The notes beneath the pieces are model-generated. The model had not been told where the DNA came from, ran no database searches, and saw only the letters and a program-made list of their open reading frames with translations. From Candidatus Hydrogenedentota bacterium (GTDB lineage: Bacteria > Hydrogenedentota > Hydrogenedentia > Hydrogenedentales > CAITNO01), in assembly GCA_903902895.1 (NCBI GenBank), contig CAIUWO010000722.1:1-48931 (forward strand): 48,931 nt of DNA. The letters are read 5' to 3'. Shown here piece after piece: positions 1 to 10,000 of this stretch (position 1 is its first letter; each line of letters opens with the position of its first letter). A program made the translations under genes and the position numbers.

Positions 1-160
1 CCCCGCGATACCGGAGGGGTACGGGGAGGAATTTATCCATGCACACTGGGGTGGGTCCCGCAGAAGAGAAGAAATACCTATACTTGGTAGCCTTTGAAGG
101 GGCTTGTCCGCCTCTGGCGGGGATGTGGACCACCGCGCCTGCCGCCGGTGGAAATGCCCC

Positions 161-1543
161 TCACCCCGTCCGCAGCTTGTCGAGCGGCAGCGACACAAGC
201 ACCTGGCACCCGTGTTCGGGGGTGCTGGTGAGCTCGATGGTGCCGCCGTGCTCCTCGATGATCCCCCGCGTGACCGACAGGCCCAGCCCCGTGCCGCCGG
301 GCTTGGTCGTGTAGTACGGGTCAAACACGCGGTCCAGCACCTCGCGGGGCAGGCCGGGTCCGTCGTCGCGGATTTCGATCTCGCAGGCCCGGTCGGTCAG
401 CCGCGAGAACAGGCGCACGCGCCCGCCCGCGGGGCACGCCTCCAGCGCGTTGAGCAGCACGTTGAGCACGGCCCGGTTGATCTGCTTCGGGTCCAGCCGC
501 AGCGGCGCGCCGCCGGTGCGGTATTCGCCGGTCAGGCGGACGCCCCGCTGTTCCGCCTCGCGCTGGAACAGCCGCACGCAGTCCTGCAGCAGCGTGTCCA
601 CATTGGTCGGCTCGGGGTGGATTTCGCTCTCCCGCGCCAGCGACAGGAAGCCCGACACGATCTCCTCCAGCCGCGCCACCTCGGCGCGGATGGTCTGCAG
701 CGGCTTCACCGCGGGCGCGTCGGCCCCGCCGTCCACCAGGTCGATGGCGTGGCTCGACAGCAGCTTGATCGCGTTGAGCGGGTTGCGCACGTCGTGCGCC
801 ACGCCGGCCGCCAGCGTGCCCAGCGCCGACAGCCGCTGCGCCTGGCGCAGCCGCGCCTCGACCGCCTCCTTCTCGCGCAGCGCGTCGACCATGCGGTTGA
901 AGGTCGTCTCCAGCGCCAGTATCTCGCCCGAGGCGCCCCGGGTGCCCACCTTCTCCAGATGGCCGCCCGAGATGGCCGCGCAGCTTTCCGACAGCCGCCG
1001 CAGCGGGTGCAGCGCCTTCCAGATCACCCAGACCATCATGCCCAGCGCCACGACAAACACGGCCAGCACCGCCAGCATGTACTTGTTCTGAAAGGCCCGC
1101 AGGATCTCCGTCTGCGGCAGGATCGTCACCGTGGCGGTCATCATCATGCGCCGCCCGTCGTTCATCAGCGGTACCCGCGCCACCCGCACAAAGCGCCCGT
1201 CCGGCAGGTGCTCCATGGTGAACGCCGCGCCCAGCTTGCTGTCCGGGTCGTTCTCGATCTTGATGTCGACCCCCTTGTTCAGGTCCATCAGGTCGGTTTC
1301 CAGGGTGTGGTAGTCCCCCTCAAACCCCTCCTCGAAGCGCAGCTCCAGCGAGTGCGCGATCTCCGCCGAGCGGGCCTCCATCTCCGCCGAGGCCTCCTGC
1401 AGAAAGTGCCGGGTCACCGCCATCAGCGCGGCGAACAGGCACAGCAGCAGCACCGCGCACAGCACCACCACGCGGAAGAACAGCGTGCGGTACCACGGCA
1501 CCGTGAACGGGGGCTGAACGGGGGTGTTTATGACGGCGGCCAT
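161..1543 (-). CDS. Membrane sensor histidine kinase
   Basis: Two-component sensor kinase that autophosphorylates a histidine in response to a periplasmic or membrane signal. Visible order in 460 residues: TM1 (about 22-43), a roughly 110-residue extracytoplasmic sensor region, TM2 (about 155-177), a HAMP linker (about 178-227), then a HisKA dimerisation segment with the phospho-acceptor H250 in GVAHDVRNPLNAIK. The ATPase part has the N box (LNVLLNALEA), the G1 box (IRDDGPGLP) and a F/G2 region (FDPYYTTKPGGTGLGLS). The start has GAGG eight bases upstream. It begins 10 bp after the stop of the uracil-DNA glycosylase gene, so the two are probably co-transcribed. No response regulator is in the window. 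Bases 1-160 downstream hold nothing I recognise, so a partner may lie beyond the edge. The sensor domain is not assignable by eye, so the signal is unknown. Confidence 0.95.
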   Translation of the reverse strand: MAAVINTPVQPPFTVPWYRTLFFRVVVLCAVLLLCLFAALMAVTRHFLQEASAEMEARSAEIAHSLELRFEEGFEGDYHTLETDLMDLNKGVDIKIENDPDSKLGAAFTMEHLPDGRFVRVARVPLMNDGRRMMMTATVTILPQTEILRAFQNKYMLAVLAVFVVALGMMVWVIWKALHPLRRLSESCAAISGGHLEKVGTRGASGEILALETTFNRMVDALREKEAVEARLRQAQRLSALGTLAAGVAHDVRNPLNAIKLLSSHAIDLVDGGADAPAVKPLQTIRAEVARLEEIVSGFLSLARESEIHPEPTNVDTLLQDCVRLFQREAEQRGVRLTGEYRTGGAPLRLDPKQINRAVLNVLLNALEACPAGGRVRLFSRLTDRACEIEIRDDGPGLPREVLDRVFDPYYTTKPGGTGLGLSVTRGIIEEHGGTIELTSTPEHGCQVLVSLPLDKLRTG

Positions 1544-1553
1544 GGGGTTCGCC

Positions 1554-2402
1554 TCAGAACGGCCGCGGAATTTGGCCGTTGAGCAGCCTCATCACTTCCT
1601 GGATGTCCTCCCACGCCTTGACCTTTTCGCCGGGACTGCGCAGCAGGTAGGCGGGGTGGTAGGTGACGCGCAGCGGGATGTCGTGGTAGTTGTGCCACCT
1701 GCCGCGAAGCTGCCCGACCAGCGCGGTGGACTTGAGCAGCGTCTGCGCCGCCGTGGCCCCCAGCGCGCAGATGACCGTCGGCTTGATCAGCGCCAGCTGC
1801 CGGATCAGGTAGGGTTCGCAGCAGTCCACCTCGTCGGGGCTGGGCCTGCGGTTCTCCGGCGGACGGCACTTGAGCACGTTGCAGATGAACACCTCGGCCC
1901 GCGCCAGCTTCATCCCCTTTTCAATGATGTCGGTCAGCAGCCCCCCGGCGCGCCCCACAAACGGGCGGCCCAGCCGGTCCTCGTCGGCCCCGGGCGCCTC
2001 GCCCACAAACACCAGCCGCGCCTGCGGCGCGCCCTCGCCGGGCACCGTGTTGGTCCGCGTTTCACCGAGCGTGCACTTGTGGCAGCCGCCGACTTCGGCG
2101 ATGATGCGCTCCAGGCTGTCCGACGGGTCGCCCGGCGTCACCTCCTGCCGGACCGGCATGACCGGGGCCGCGAACATCTGTTCCCGATAGCTGGGGCCGG
2201 TCTCCGCCACCGCCTTGGGCGGCGCGGTGGGCGCGGGCGGCGCGGGCGGCGCGTCAAACAGATCCTTCGCGCCGCCGAGCTGCTCCAGGCGCGCCGCCAC
2301 CTCCTTCGACAGCGCCACCCGGGGCGGTTTGCCCTTGGCCTCGCGCCGAACCAGCTCGCGCACCTCGTCCACAACTTCACGATACAAGTCACGTTCGCTC
2401 AT
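1554..2402 (-). CDS. Family 4 uracil-DNA glycosylase (4Fe-4S)
   Basis: Removes uracil from DNA to start base-excision repair. The 282-residue product has the family 4 active-site motif [17 protein letters not shown], the second motif HPAYLLRSP, and cysteines in CHKCTLG, CRPPENR and DCCEPY, as expected for the family's 4Fe-4S cluster. An alanine/proline-rich N-terminal extension of about 100 residues precedes the catalytic domain. The open frame extends ten codons further upstream, but the ATG at 2402 has GGAG eight bases before it and is preferred. A TGCTATCAT extended -10 element lies 21 bp upstream of the start, giving a very short leader. It is the first gene of a likely two-gene unit with the histidine kinase. 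This pairing has no obvious functional logic and may only be positional. Confidence 0.93.
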   Translation of the reverse strand: MSERDLYREVVDEVRELVRREAKGKPPRVALSKEVAARLEQLGGAKDLFDAPPAPPAPTAPPKAVAETGPSYREQMFAAPVMPVRQEVTPGDPSDSLERIIAEVGGCHKCTLGETRTNTVPGEGAPQARLVFVGEAPGADEDRLGRPFVGRAGGLLTDIIEKGMKLARAEVFICNVLKCRPPENRRPSPDEVDCCEPYLIRQLALIKPTVICALGATAAQTLLKSTALVGQLRGRWHNYHDIPLRVTYHPAYLLRSPGEKVKAWEDIQEVMRLLNGQIPRPF

Positions 2403-2422
2403 GGGATAAACTCCAGGCCAAG

Positions 2423-2431
2423 ATGATAGCA
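2423..2431 (-). promoter_or_regulatory. Extended -10 promoter, UDG gene
   Basis: Reads TGCTATCAT on the minus strand, which is an extended -10 (TGn plus TATCAT). No convincing -35 is visible, as is common for extended -10 promoters. The predicted transcript start would leave about 14 nt before the ATG at 2402, just enough for the GGAG at 2411-2414. The same TGCTAnnnT core recurs at four other gene starts in this window. Confidence 0.55.
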
Positions 2432-2520
2432 TAGTGTCGGACGTCCCTGTAGGTGACCATTTGAATCACGGTGGCGTAAACGTCGAGAAACGCGCTCCGA
2501 CGAAGGCCGAAGGTCCCCGC

Positions 2521-2724
2521 AGGGGACCAATGTGAGTAGCCGGAGGTGACCGAAGGGAACCTCCGGAAAGCTTGCTTAGTTGGTTCCAACCCCGAAGCGG
2601 GTTGAATGTGTGAGGACCCGGACGGGATGCCAACGTTCACATTCAACCCACTGCGGGGTTGACGGAGCCCGCAACGGTTCCGGAGGTTCCCTTCGGTCAC
2701 CTCCGGCTATTCAAATTGGTCCCT
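2521..2724. repeat. Nested inverted repeat (MITE-like element)
   Basis: An outer imperfect inverted repeat of about 46 bp (2521-2567 against 2679-2724, sharing the core GCCGGAGGTGACCGAAGGGA) encloses a second inverted repeat (2587-2613 against 2636-2661, built around CAACCC and GGGTTG). Short open frames across it are by-products of the palindromes. This element fills most of the 2403-2973 gap. The stretch from 2725 to 2890 shows nothing else recognisable. No transposase is present, so it is at most a non-autonomous element or a REP-like structure. Confidence 0.75.
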
Positions 2725-2894
2725 TCGGGACCTCAAAAAAAGGGTTCTGTGGAATTCACAATATGCCGCAGGGGTTCGGACCTCCACCACGGGCACAACT
2801 GGAAAAAGTGAAGAGGCACTACTCATCCCTGGAATTACGCACACGCCACGTCGGTGCTGGGGATGCTGGCAGATAGTTGAAGAGGAGTCACCCC

Positions 2895-2924
2895 GGTAAC
2901 CAACATGCCCTGTCATCCGTATTT
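2895..2924 (+). promoter_or_regulatory. Conserved promoter of sigma-sensor gene 1
   Basis: The block GGTAAC to GTCATCCGTATTT is shared base for base at its key positions with 6928-6957, in front of the second paralogue. The distance to the start codon is also identical (79 bp). GGTAAC followed about 16 bp later by CCGTAT resembles the two-block layout of ECF-sigma promoters, while the second copy also fits a sigma-70 pattern. Conservation of this block amid otherwise diverged leader sequence suggests function. Confidence 0.5.
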
Positions 2925-2973
2925 GGGGTGGAGCCCAGAAGCGCACCCAAATTAAACACGGGGAGATGACACC

Positions 2974-5900
2974 ATGACGAACGAACACGCCCTGCTGGCG
3001 CAGTGGATAAGCGGCCGCAACGAGGAGGCCTTTCACGGCATCGTCCGCCGCTATTCCGGACTGGTCTACGCGTCCTGCCTGCGCGTGCTGCGCAACGAGG
3101 CCGACGCGCAGGAGGCCGCGCTCGACGCATTCCTGGCGCTGTCGCAACTGAAGCGCGTGCCCGACGCGCCGCTGGGCGCCTGGCTGCACCGCACCGCCGT
3201 GCACCGCGCCATCGACCGCTTCCGCAAGACCCAGACCCGCACCCGCTATGAGTCGGCGCTGGCCCGGGAAGCCGCGACGGAGACCACCGCCTTCGGCTGG
3301 GATGACATTTCCGGCCTGATCGACGAGGCCGTCGCGGCCCTGCCCGAAGACCTGCGCCAGGCCGTGGTCGGCCATTTCTTCGAGGGAAAGACCCATGCCG
3401 AACTGGCCGACGCCGCCGGCCTGTCCCGCCCGGCCATCACCAAACGTGTCCATCAGGGCGTGGAGGGGATTCGCAGTTCATTGCTCAGGAAGGGCGTGAC
3501 CGTGGGCAGCGTCGCCGCGCTCACGCTGCTGCTCACGGAGCACGCCGTGGCGTCGCCTGCCGTCCCGGCCGCGCTCGCCGCGTCGCTCGGCAAACTCGCC
3601 GTGTCCGGCTTTACCGCAACGGGCGCGGCCGCGGGGGCCTCGCTGGGGCTCGCGGCAAAGGCCCTGATTGCGGCCGTTGTGCTGAGCATCGTGGCCGGGG
3701 TGGGCTACACCTTCCTGCCCGATATCGCGAAACGCAACATGGCCCTGCTCCGGGTGGTGCCCAAGATGATGGTGCGAAACGAGTGGCACAAGATGTTCCC
3801 GCCGGCCCCGACCACCGCCAAGGCCGCGACGGCGCCCATCGTCCCGGCCGCGGCCAAGTCCGCAGAAGAAGCCGTCTCCGGCGAAGCGGGGGTTGCCGTC
3901 ACCGGGACCCTGGAGAGCGCCATGGGCAGCGTGCCCGGCGAGGCGGACATTGTTATGGAAAAAGTTACCTGGGCCCCCACGGACATGCCCCCGGCGCAGA
4001 TGGAAAAACGCTTTGGCAAGGCCAACAGTGCCGGGCAATTCATCGTTGAAAATGTGCCCCCCGGCGAGTGGTCGGCGGCGGTCTTCGGCGCCTGGAGCAC
4101 GGGCGGCGGCTCATTGACCATCAAGCCGGGCGCCGTCGTTCCGCCACCGCAATCGCTCAAGGTGTATCCCGGCGAACCCTGTTCAGGGGTCTTGGTGGAC
4201 GAGGCGGGCGCCCCCGTGCCTGGGGCCGTGTTATATCCCGTGGGACACGAACTGGCGCCGGACGATGAATTCGGCCACATGGAAATCGCCGCGTTCCACA
4301 CGTTGACGGACGACCAGGGACACTTCAGTTTCCGCTACATGATCCCCGGCGGCATGAAGTACTTCATCGTCGCTCCAGGCCACGCGCCCCAGTATTCCGA
4401 CTTTGTGAAAACCAGCGACGGCGGAACGACCATCCGGCTGCGCCCACTGGGCCGTGTGCGCGGGCGCGTAGTAACCGAGGGAGCCGTGGCGGGCATGGAG
4501 GGCATCACCCTGCGGCTCAGCGCGGGCAAATACGACTACGACAAGACTGTTAATGAAAGGACGATTCATGTTCGCCGGGGCCGCATCGAGAAAACGGTCA
4601 CCACCGGCCGGGACGGCACCTTCCTTGCCGAGGACCTGCCCGAGGCCAAGTACCGTGTTGAGATGCCGGAAGGGGCCGCATGGGTGATTCCAGCGTCTGT
4701 AGGCACCGATGTGCATTCCAGTCAGGAGAGCGCGGTAACGGTTCGTTTGGAGCAGGGCTGCACGCTGTTCGGCCGCGTAATCGACGCCCAGACCGGGGAG
4801 TCATTGGGCGCGGGCGTTGAACTCTGGCTCTCCGGCGGCAACCAGGACAAGCCCACAGTGACGGATGCCGAAGGCAACTACCGCTTTGACAACCTTTCCC
4901 GGGGCGCCCGGACCGTGAATATGAATGGGCCGTTGGTGGCCAATGGGAAGAGAAGCGTGATATATGCAAGACCCGGCGAGTACCAGCCGGTATGGGAAGT
5001 GGAAGTGAAATCCGGGGAAACGGAAAAGGACTTTCTGATAGACCGGTGCCGTATTCATGGCATGGTCACGGACGCCTCAAACATGCCCGTTGCAGGCGCG
5101 GAAGTTTTCGGGAGCGACTCCGGGTCCGACATGAATATCTTGACAAGAACCGGGAGTGATGGACGTTTTGACATGCGCTGCGTCCGCTCCCTATACCCGC
5201 CGCTGCACTTGAAGGCGGAGAAGGACGGTTGGCGCGGCCTGCAAATGGCCGCAATCGTTCCGGGAGGCGAAACGGAAGTCAACGTGAAACTTGCCTACCC
5301 AAGCCGCGGGGAGGTTTCGGGCGTGGCCGTGCGTTCCAACGGCGCCCCCGTCGCCGGGATGGTTCTGTCGTGCTCGGCGATTGTGACACCGGACGGGAAG
5401 GATGAAAACCGAATGTACGCCAGGGGGGAGACCACCGTTGCCGCCGATGGCACGTTCACGCTGACCGGGCTGGTGCCGGGCGCCTATGATTTCTACATGC
5501 GCGGAGAACGCGACTTCCATGCGTTGCACGCCAAGGACAAGATAACGCTCACACCGGACGAGAAGCTTGCCGATGTCCGGCTGGAATTTGCCGAGATTGA
5601 GGAACACGTCCTGGCGGGCACCGTGCTCGACGAAACAGGAAGCCCCATCGCCCAATGCCGGGTCAGTTCCAACGCGGGCAATACGGCAACGGCGACGGGG
5701 GCGGACGGTCGCTTCAGGTTTACCGTAAAGACGTCCGAAACAAACCCGGCCACGTACTTCACTGCGGACGGATATGCCGACTATCGGGAAAGTCTTGCTG
5801 TTGAGAAAACGGACAATGTCATCACGCTGAAGAAGCTGCGGCGTCTGTTTGGAAATGTGACGGACGAAGACGGCGCACCCGTAACGGCGTTCACGATGGA

Positions 5901-6702
5901 AGTGTCGGGACGGGCCGGGGGCTACGCAAACATTAGGAAGATTGTCTCCGACGCGGCCGGGGCCTTTGATTTCGCGGACATGCCCGCCCCGCCCGCCGAT
6001 ATGGTCGTGACTGCCGACGGATACGGCAGGCATACAGAAGAGGTCATGGGAGATGAATACGAAAACCCCGTGCGGATTGTCCTCCATCCTGCCGTGCTGC
6101 TCGAAGGAACCGTTGTGGACGAGAGCCGTAAACCCCTGGCTGGATGTCGTGTGGAGTGCAACGGCGCGGAATTCATTACGGACGGGAACGGGCATTTCTC
6201 CACGGACAAGGCGGCCGTGGGCGCCCAATGCGACATTGTCGTCCTGAAGCCGACAAGCCTGGGCGGCTACATGTTTGCCTGGAAGGGGTCTGTTACAGCA
6301 CCGGCCAACGTGGAGTGTGTGCTCGGCCCGGCCGGAAGCATAAAACTGAATGTCATGCTGGACGGCACCCCCCTTGCGGACCCGGCACTGTCGTCAGGAC
6401 ACTGCAGCGCCCACACAGATCGGCAGACGGAAAACGGCCTGACGGTTCATTACGAACTGGAGCACGACCCCAAGGAAGACTACCTCTATGCCACAACCCT
6501 GCCCGCGGGCCCCGTGCAGCTGCATGTGCACATGGGCTCGCTGGAGCAGTACGGCCCCGCCGTCTGCGAGAAGGTGGTAGATGTGCAGGTCATTCCAAAC
6601 GATTCAACCGAAGTTGAGGTGAATTTCGAAACGCCGGCCGCCCCGGCGGCCACCCAGGCCGCTGTCACCGACCCGGCCACGCCCGGCGTAACGGAGGAGT
6701 AG
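2974..6702 (+). CDS. Membrane-tethered ECF sigma factor with sensor domains, copy 1
   Basis: A 1242-residue fusion. Residues about 12-88 are sigma-70 region 2 (EEAFHGIVRRYSGLVYASCL) and about 120-172 are region 4 with its helix-turn-helix (HAELADAAGLSRPAITKRVH). A hydrophobic Ala-rich stretch and a clear membrane segment (about 228-248) follow. The rest, about 950 residues, is a chain of carboxypeptidase-regulatory-like beta-sandwich repeats starting near residues 305, 403, 494, 599, 693, 780, 876, 959 and 1042, each with a GxVxDxxGxPVxGA-type opening and a TDxxGxFxF-type turn. Expected topology is sigma domain in the cytoplasm and repeats outside. The start has GGGGAG eight bases upstream. 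No anti-sigma gene is adjacent. Sigma factors with C-terminal extensions are known from planctomycete-like genomes; the regulon, and whether the sigma part is released by proteolysis, are unknown. Confidence 0.95.
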   Translation: MTNEHALLAQWISGRNEEAFHGIVRRYSGLVYASCLRVLRNEADAQEAALDAFLALSQLKRVPDAPLGAWLHRTAVHRAIDRFRKTQTRTRYESALAREAATETTAFGWDDISGLIDEAVAALPEDLRQAVVGHFFEGKTHAELADAAGLSRPAITKRVHQGVEGIRSSLLRKGVTVGSVAALTLLLTEHAVASPAVPAALAASLGKLAVSGFTATGAAAGASLGLAAKALIAAVVLSIVAGVGYTFLPDIAKRNMALLRVVPKMMVRNEWHKMFPPAPTTAKAATAPIVPAAAKSAEEAVSGEAGVAVTGTLESAMGSVPGEADIVMEKVTWAPTDMPPAQMEKRFGKANSAGQFIVENVPPGEWSAAVFGAWSTGGGSLTIKPGAVVPPPQSLKVYPGEPCSGVLVDEAGAPVPGAVLYPVGHELAPDDEFGHMEIAAFHTLTDDQGHFSFRYMIPGGMKYFIVAPGHAPQYSDFVKTSDGGTTIRLRPLGRVRGRVVTEGAVAGMEGITLRLSAGKYDYDKTVNERTIHVRRGRIEKTVTTGRDGTFLAEDLPEAKYRVEMPEGAAWVIPASVGTDVHSSQESAVTVRLEQGCTLFGRVIDAQTGESLGAGVELWLSGGNQDKPTVTDAEGNYRFDNLSRGARTVNMNGPLVANGKRSVIYARPGEYQPVWEVEVKSGETEKDFLIDRCRIHGMVTDASNMPVAGAEVFGSDSGSDMNILTRTGSDGRFDMRCVRSLYPPLHLKAEKDGWRGLQMAAIVPGGETEVNVKLAYPSRGEVSGVAVRSNGAPVAGMVLSCSAIVTPDGKDENRMYARGETTVAADGTFTLTGLVPGAYDFYMRGERDFHALHAKDKITLTPDEKLADVRLEFAEIEEHVLAGTVLDETGSPIAQCRVSSNAGNTATATGADGRFRFTVKTSETNPATYFTADGYADYRESLAVEKTDNVITLKKLRRLFGNVTDEDGAPVTAFTMEVSGRAGGYANIRKIVSDAAGAFDFADMPAPPADMVVTADGYGRHTEEVMGDEYENPVRIVLHPAVLLEGTVVDESRKPLAGCRVECNGAEFITDGNGHFSTDKAAVGAQCDIVVLKPTSLGGYMFAWKGSVTAPANVECVLGPAGSIKLNVMLDGTPLADPALSSGHCSAHTDRQTENGLTVHYELEHDPKEDYLYATTLPAGPVQLHVHMGSLEQYGPAVCEKVVDVQVIPNDSTEVEVNFETPAAPAATQAAVTDPATPGVTEE

Positions 6703-6717
6703 CCCCCAAACGGGGCT

Positions 6718-6752
6718 GGCCTGACCGGGCCCGGGGTAGGCCCGGTCAGGCC
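6718..6752 (+). terminator. GC-rich hairpin after sigma-sensor gene 1
   Basis: Thirteen-base perfect arms (GGCCTGACCGGGC and its complement at 6740-6752) with a 9-nt loop, 16 bp after the stop codon. It lacks a T tract, so intrinsic termination is uncertain; it could instead stabilise the mRNA end. The same hairpin follows copy 2 at 10752-10786. Confidence 0.5.
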
Positions 6753-6782
6753 GGGGGGATTCCGCCGAATTGTGCCTTCATC

Positions 6783-6894
6783 GTAGACGCGGCATCCTGC
6801 CGCGTTCGGGCCACTCCGCTCGGTCCCAAGTGCAACTTGGGAACGAGGAAGTGCGAGGAAAACAACGAGGACGAAGGAGGCTGGAAGCCTCCTT
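6783..6894. repeat. Mosaic of short palindromes, copy 1
   Basis: Three palindromic modules lie in a row: GTAGACGCGGCATCCTGCCG with its complementing end (6783-6808), TCCCAAGTGCAACTTGGGA (6824-6842) and AAGGAGGCTGGAAGCCTCCT (6874-6893). All three recur, in the same order, after the second paralogue at 10797-10980. With the hairpin at 6718 and the promoter at 6928 they account for nearly all of the 304-bp gap between the two sigma-sensor genes. Confidence 0.75.
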
Positions 6895-6927
6895 CACTTC
6901 TTGCGCCTTCCTGTCCCGCGCCTCCCC

Positions 6928-6957
6928 GGTTGACAAACCGGGCGGTCATCCGTATTT
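6928..6957 (+). promoter_or_regulatory. Conserved promoter of sigma-sensor gene 2
   Basis: Contains TTGACA (6930-6935), 17 bp, then TATTTG (6953-6958), a reasonable sigma-70 fit. It also contains the GGT-n-AC to GTCATCCGTATTT block shared with 2895-2924. Which sigma factor reads it cannot be decided from sequence. Self-recognition by the encoded sigma factors is a natural hypothesis. Confidence 0.5.
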
Positions 6958-7006
6958 GAGGTGAAGCGCAACAACGCGCCGAAATATAATGCGGGGAGAC
7001 AACATC

Positions 7007-10000
7007 ATGACAAACGAACACACATTGCTGGCCCGGTGGATCAACCGCCGCGATGAAGAGGCGTTTCACGGACTGGTCCGGCACCATTCCCAACTGGTCT
7101 ACGCAACGTGTCTGCGCGTGCTGCACAACGACGCCGACGCGCAGGATGCGGCCCTCGACGCGTTTCTCGCATTGTCGCAGCTTCGCCGCGTGCCCGAATC
7201 GCCGGTGGGCGCGTGGCTGCACCGCGCGGCGGTGCATCGGGCCGTCGACCATTACCGCAAGAAGAAGACCCGCACCCGCTACGAATCGGCGCATGCCCGC
7301 GAGGCGAGGCCGGAAACGGCCGCCTTTGGCTGGGACGAGATTTCGGGGCTGGTGGATGAGGCGGTGGCGGCCCTGCCCGAAGAGTTGCGCGCGGCCGTGG
7401 TCGGCCACTTTTTCGAGGGCAGGACCCAGGCCGAGCTGGCCGAGGCCCTGGGGCTCACCCGTCAGGCGATCTCCAAACGTGTCCACAAGGGTGTTGAGGA
7501 GGTGCGCCACGGCCTGATCAAGAAGGGCGTGACCGTGGGCAGCGTCGCCGCGCTGACACTGCTGCTGTCGGAGCACGCCGTGGCGGCCCCCGCCGTTCCG
7601 GCCGCGCTGGCCGCGTCACTCGGCAAGCTCGCCCTGTCCGGCTTCACCCTCACGGGCGCCACAACAGGCGCGGCGGCGGGGGCATCACTGGGCCTTGCCG
7701 CAAAAGCCCTGATCGCCGCCGTGGTGCTGACCCTCGTGGCCGGGGTGGGCTATGCCTTCCTGCCCGGCATTGTGAAGCGCAACATGGTGCTGCTCAAGAG
7801 CGTGCCCATGGCCATGGCAAAGAGCGAGTACCGCAAGATGTTCCCGAAGACGCCGGCCAGGACCGACAGACCGGGTGCTGCGAAGTCCGCCGCGGCCGGT
7901 GCCATTGCGCAGAACGAAGAACCCGCCCTGGAAGGCGGAGTGACCGTTCGCGGCACGCTGCAGGGCATGTTTGGCGGCATGGTCGGTGAGGCGGACATTG
8001 TGATGGAGAAAATCACCTGGGCGCCCAACGAGACGCCCCCGGCACAGACGGAAAAGCGCAACGGCACGGCCGACAGCGGCGGCAATTTCACCATTGAGCA
8101 CGTGCCCGACGGCGACTGGTCAATTTCAGCCTGGGGCGACTTGGGCAGCGGCGGGGGCTGGGCGCGCATCGAAAACAACTGGGTTACGCCCACTTTGGTG
8201 CTGGTGGACGTGTACCCCTATGCGCCCTGTTCGGGGGTGGTGGTGGACGAAACCGGCGCGCCCGTGCCGGGCGCGGTCATCTATCCCGTGGGGCACGAAC
8301 TGGAACCGAAGACGGAAGTCTCCCACACGGAAGTCGCCATAAACCGCACCACGACCGATGCGGAGGGGCGTTTCCACTTTGACCGCATGATCGAGGGCGG
8401 CGTGAAGTATTTCGTGGCCATTCCCGGCGGCCTGCCCCGCTACACGGACTACGTCAAGACCGGCGGCAACGCCCGCATCCAGTTGCCGCCGCCCGGCCGC
8501 ATTCGGGGACGCGTGGTGGCGGACGGCGTGATCGGCGGTCCGGAGGGGGTGACGCTGCAGTTCCTGGCGGGCTGGTATCCACATCCCAAAATGATCAACG
8601 GGACGGAAACGCTCTACAACGGCGGACGCATTGAACTAACCCTCACCACCGACCGCAACGGCGTCCTGCAGGGCGAGGCCGTTCCCGGGGCCCAATATCG
8701 TGTGGACCTGCTGAAAGGCTCCGGTTGGGCATTGTCGGAACCTGTCAAGGTGGACGTGTTCGCCAAAAAAGAAAGCGCGCCAATAATTCACGTCGAGCAG
8801 GCAAAGGTGCTGCATGGTCATGTGGTGGATGCGCAGACCGGCGAATCGCTGGGCGCGGGCGTGCAGATCAATGCATTTCCAAACAACAGTTCTGCGTCAG
8901 CGGAGACTGATGCCGACGGTTACTACCGCTTTGACAACCTGCCCAAGGGAAGGTTTCCCTTGCAGTTGTACTGTCCGCTGGTGAAAGGCGCCCCGGCCAC
9001 CTATTCTTTCGACAGCTATGGCGGTGGGAAGCCGGAATGGGCGGCGGACGTCCAAACCGGGGAAACGCGGCTGGACCTGCGGGTGGACCGCACGCAGTTG
9101 CACGGTGTCGTGACGGACAACGCCCATGCGCCCGTGGCCGGGGTCGAAATTCGCTCGAGCGGCGTCGTCATGGCCAAAACGGGTCAGGACGGCCGTTTTG
9201 ACATTCGCTGCATCAGCACACATCAGCCCCTTCAACTGGATGCGGAGAAGGAGGGTTGGCGCGCCCTGCAAATGGTGGAGTTGCTTCCCGGAGGCGACGC
9301 GGAGGCGAACCTGACACTGTCCTACCCGTGCACCGGCGAACTGTCGGGAACGGTGACGATCAGGAGCGGGGAATCCGCGGCGGGAATGGGCCTGTACGGA
9401 TGGACCTGCCTCAACAGTGAAGAGACCCTTGGAGGCTCCCAAAGCTCACTGACACAAGGTCGGGACACCAAGCTTGGTGCCAACGGGGAATTCTCCCTCA
9501 CCGGACTGGTGCCGGGGGAGTACACGCTCTCCCTGTCCCAGAGCGGCGCCAACGGAAACGACCGGTATTTCAGGTGCGCCGAGATGCTGACCCTGAAGCC
9601 GGGCGAGCAGCGCCGCGATGTGCGGTTGGCGTTTGAGGCAGGCAGTAAGTGCACGATGGCGGGGGTGGTTGTCAACGAGGCAGGCCAGCCCATCCCGGAA
9701 TGTGTGGTGAATTATGCAAACTGGAGGAAGACCGCGCGCACCGGCCGGGACGGCCGCTTCAACCTTGAGCTGGAGAGCTTCGCCAAGGAAGAGCAGATGT
9801 CATTCTATGCCGAGGGATACGACCGGTTTTCGGACAGTTGGGAACTTAACCGGAGCGACCTCGTCATCACGCTCAAACCGTTGCAGCGGCTCTACGGGCG
9901 CGTGGTGGATGCCACCGGCGCGCCAGTTGCGGCCTACACCTTGACGGTCAATAGCGTGGCAGCAGGCGGGGCGGCGATGAAAGACGTGGTGGACGCCTCT

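Noticed and set aside
104-1582. A 492-codon plus-strand open frame opposite the histidine kinase
   Set aside because: Arg/His/Gln-rich translation without any domain, antisense to a clear histidine kinase; a by-product of high GC.
2580-3453. Small open frames across and beside the nested inverted repeat (2580-2876 plus, 2389-2700 and 2707-3453 minus)
   Set aside because: They are read through palindromic DNA or antisense to the sigma gene, and lack ribosome-binding sites.
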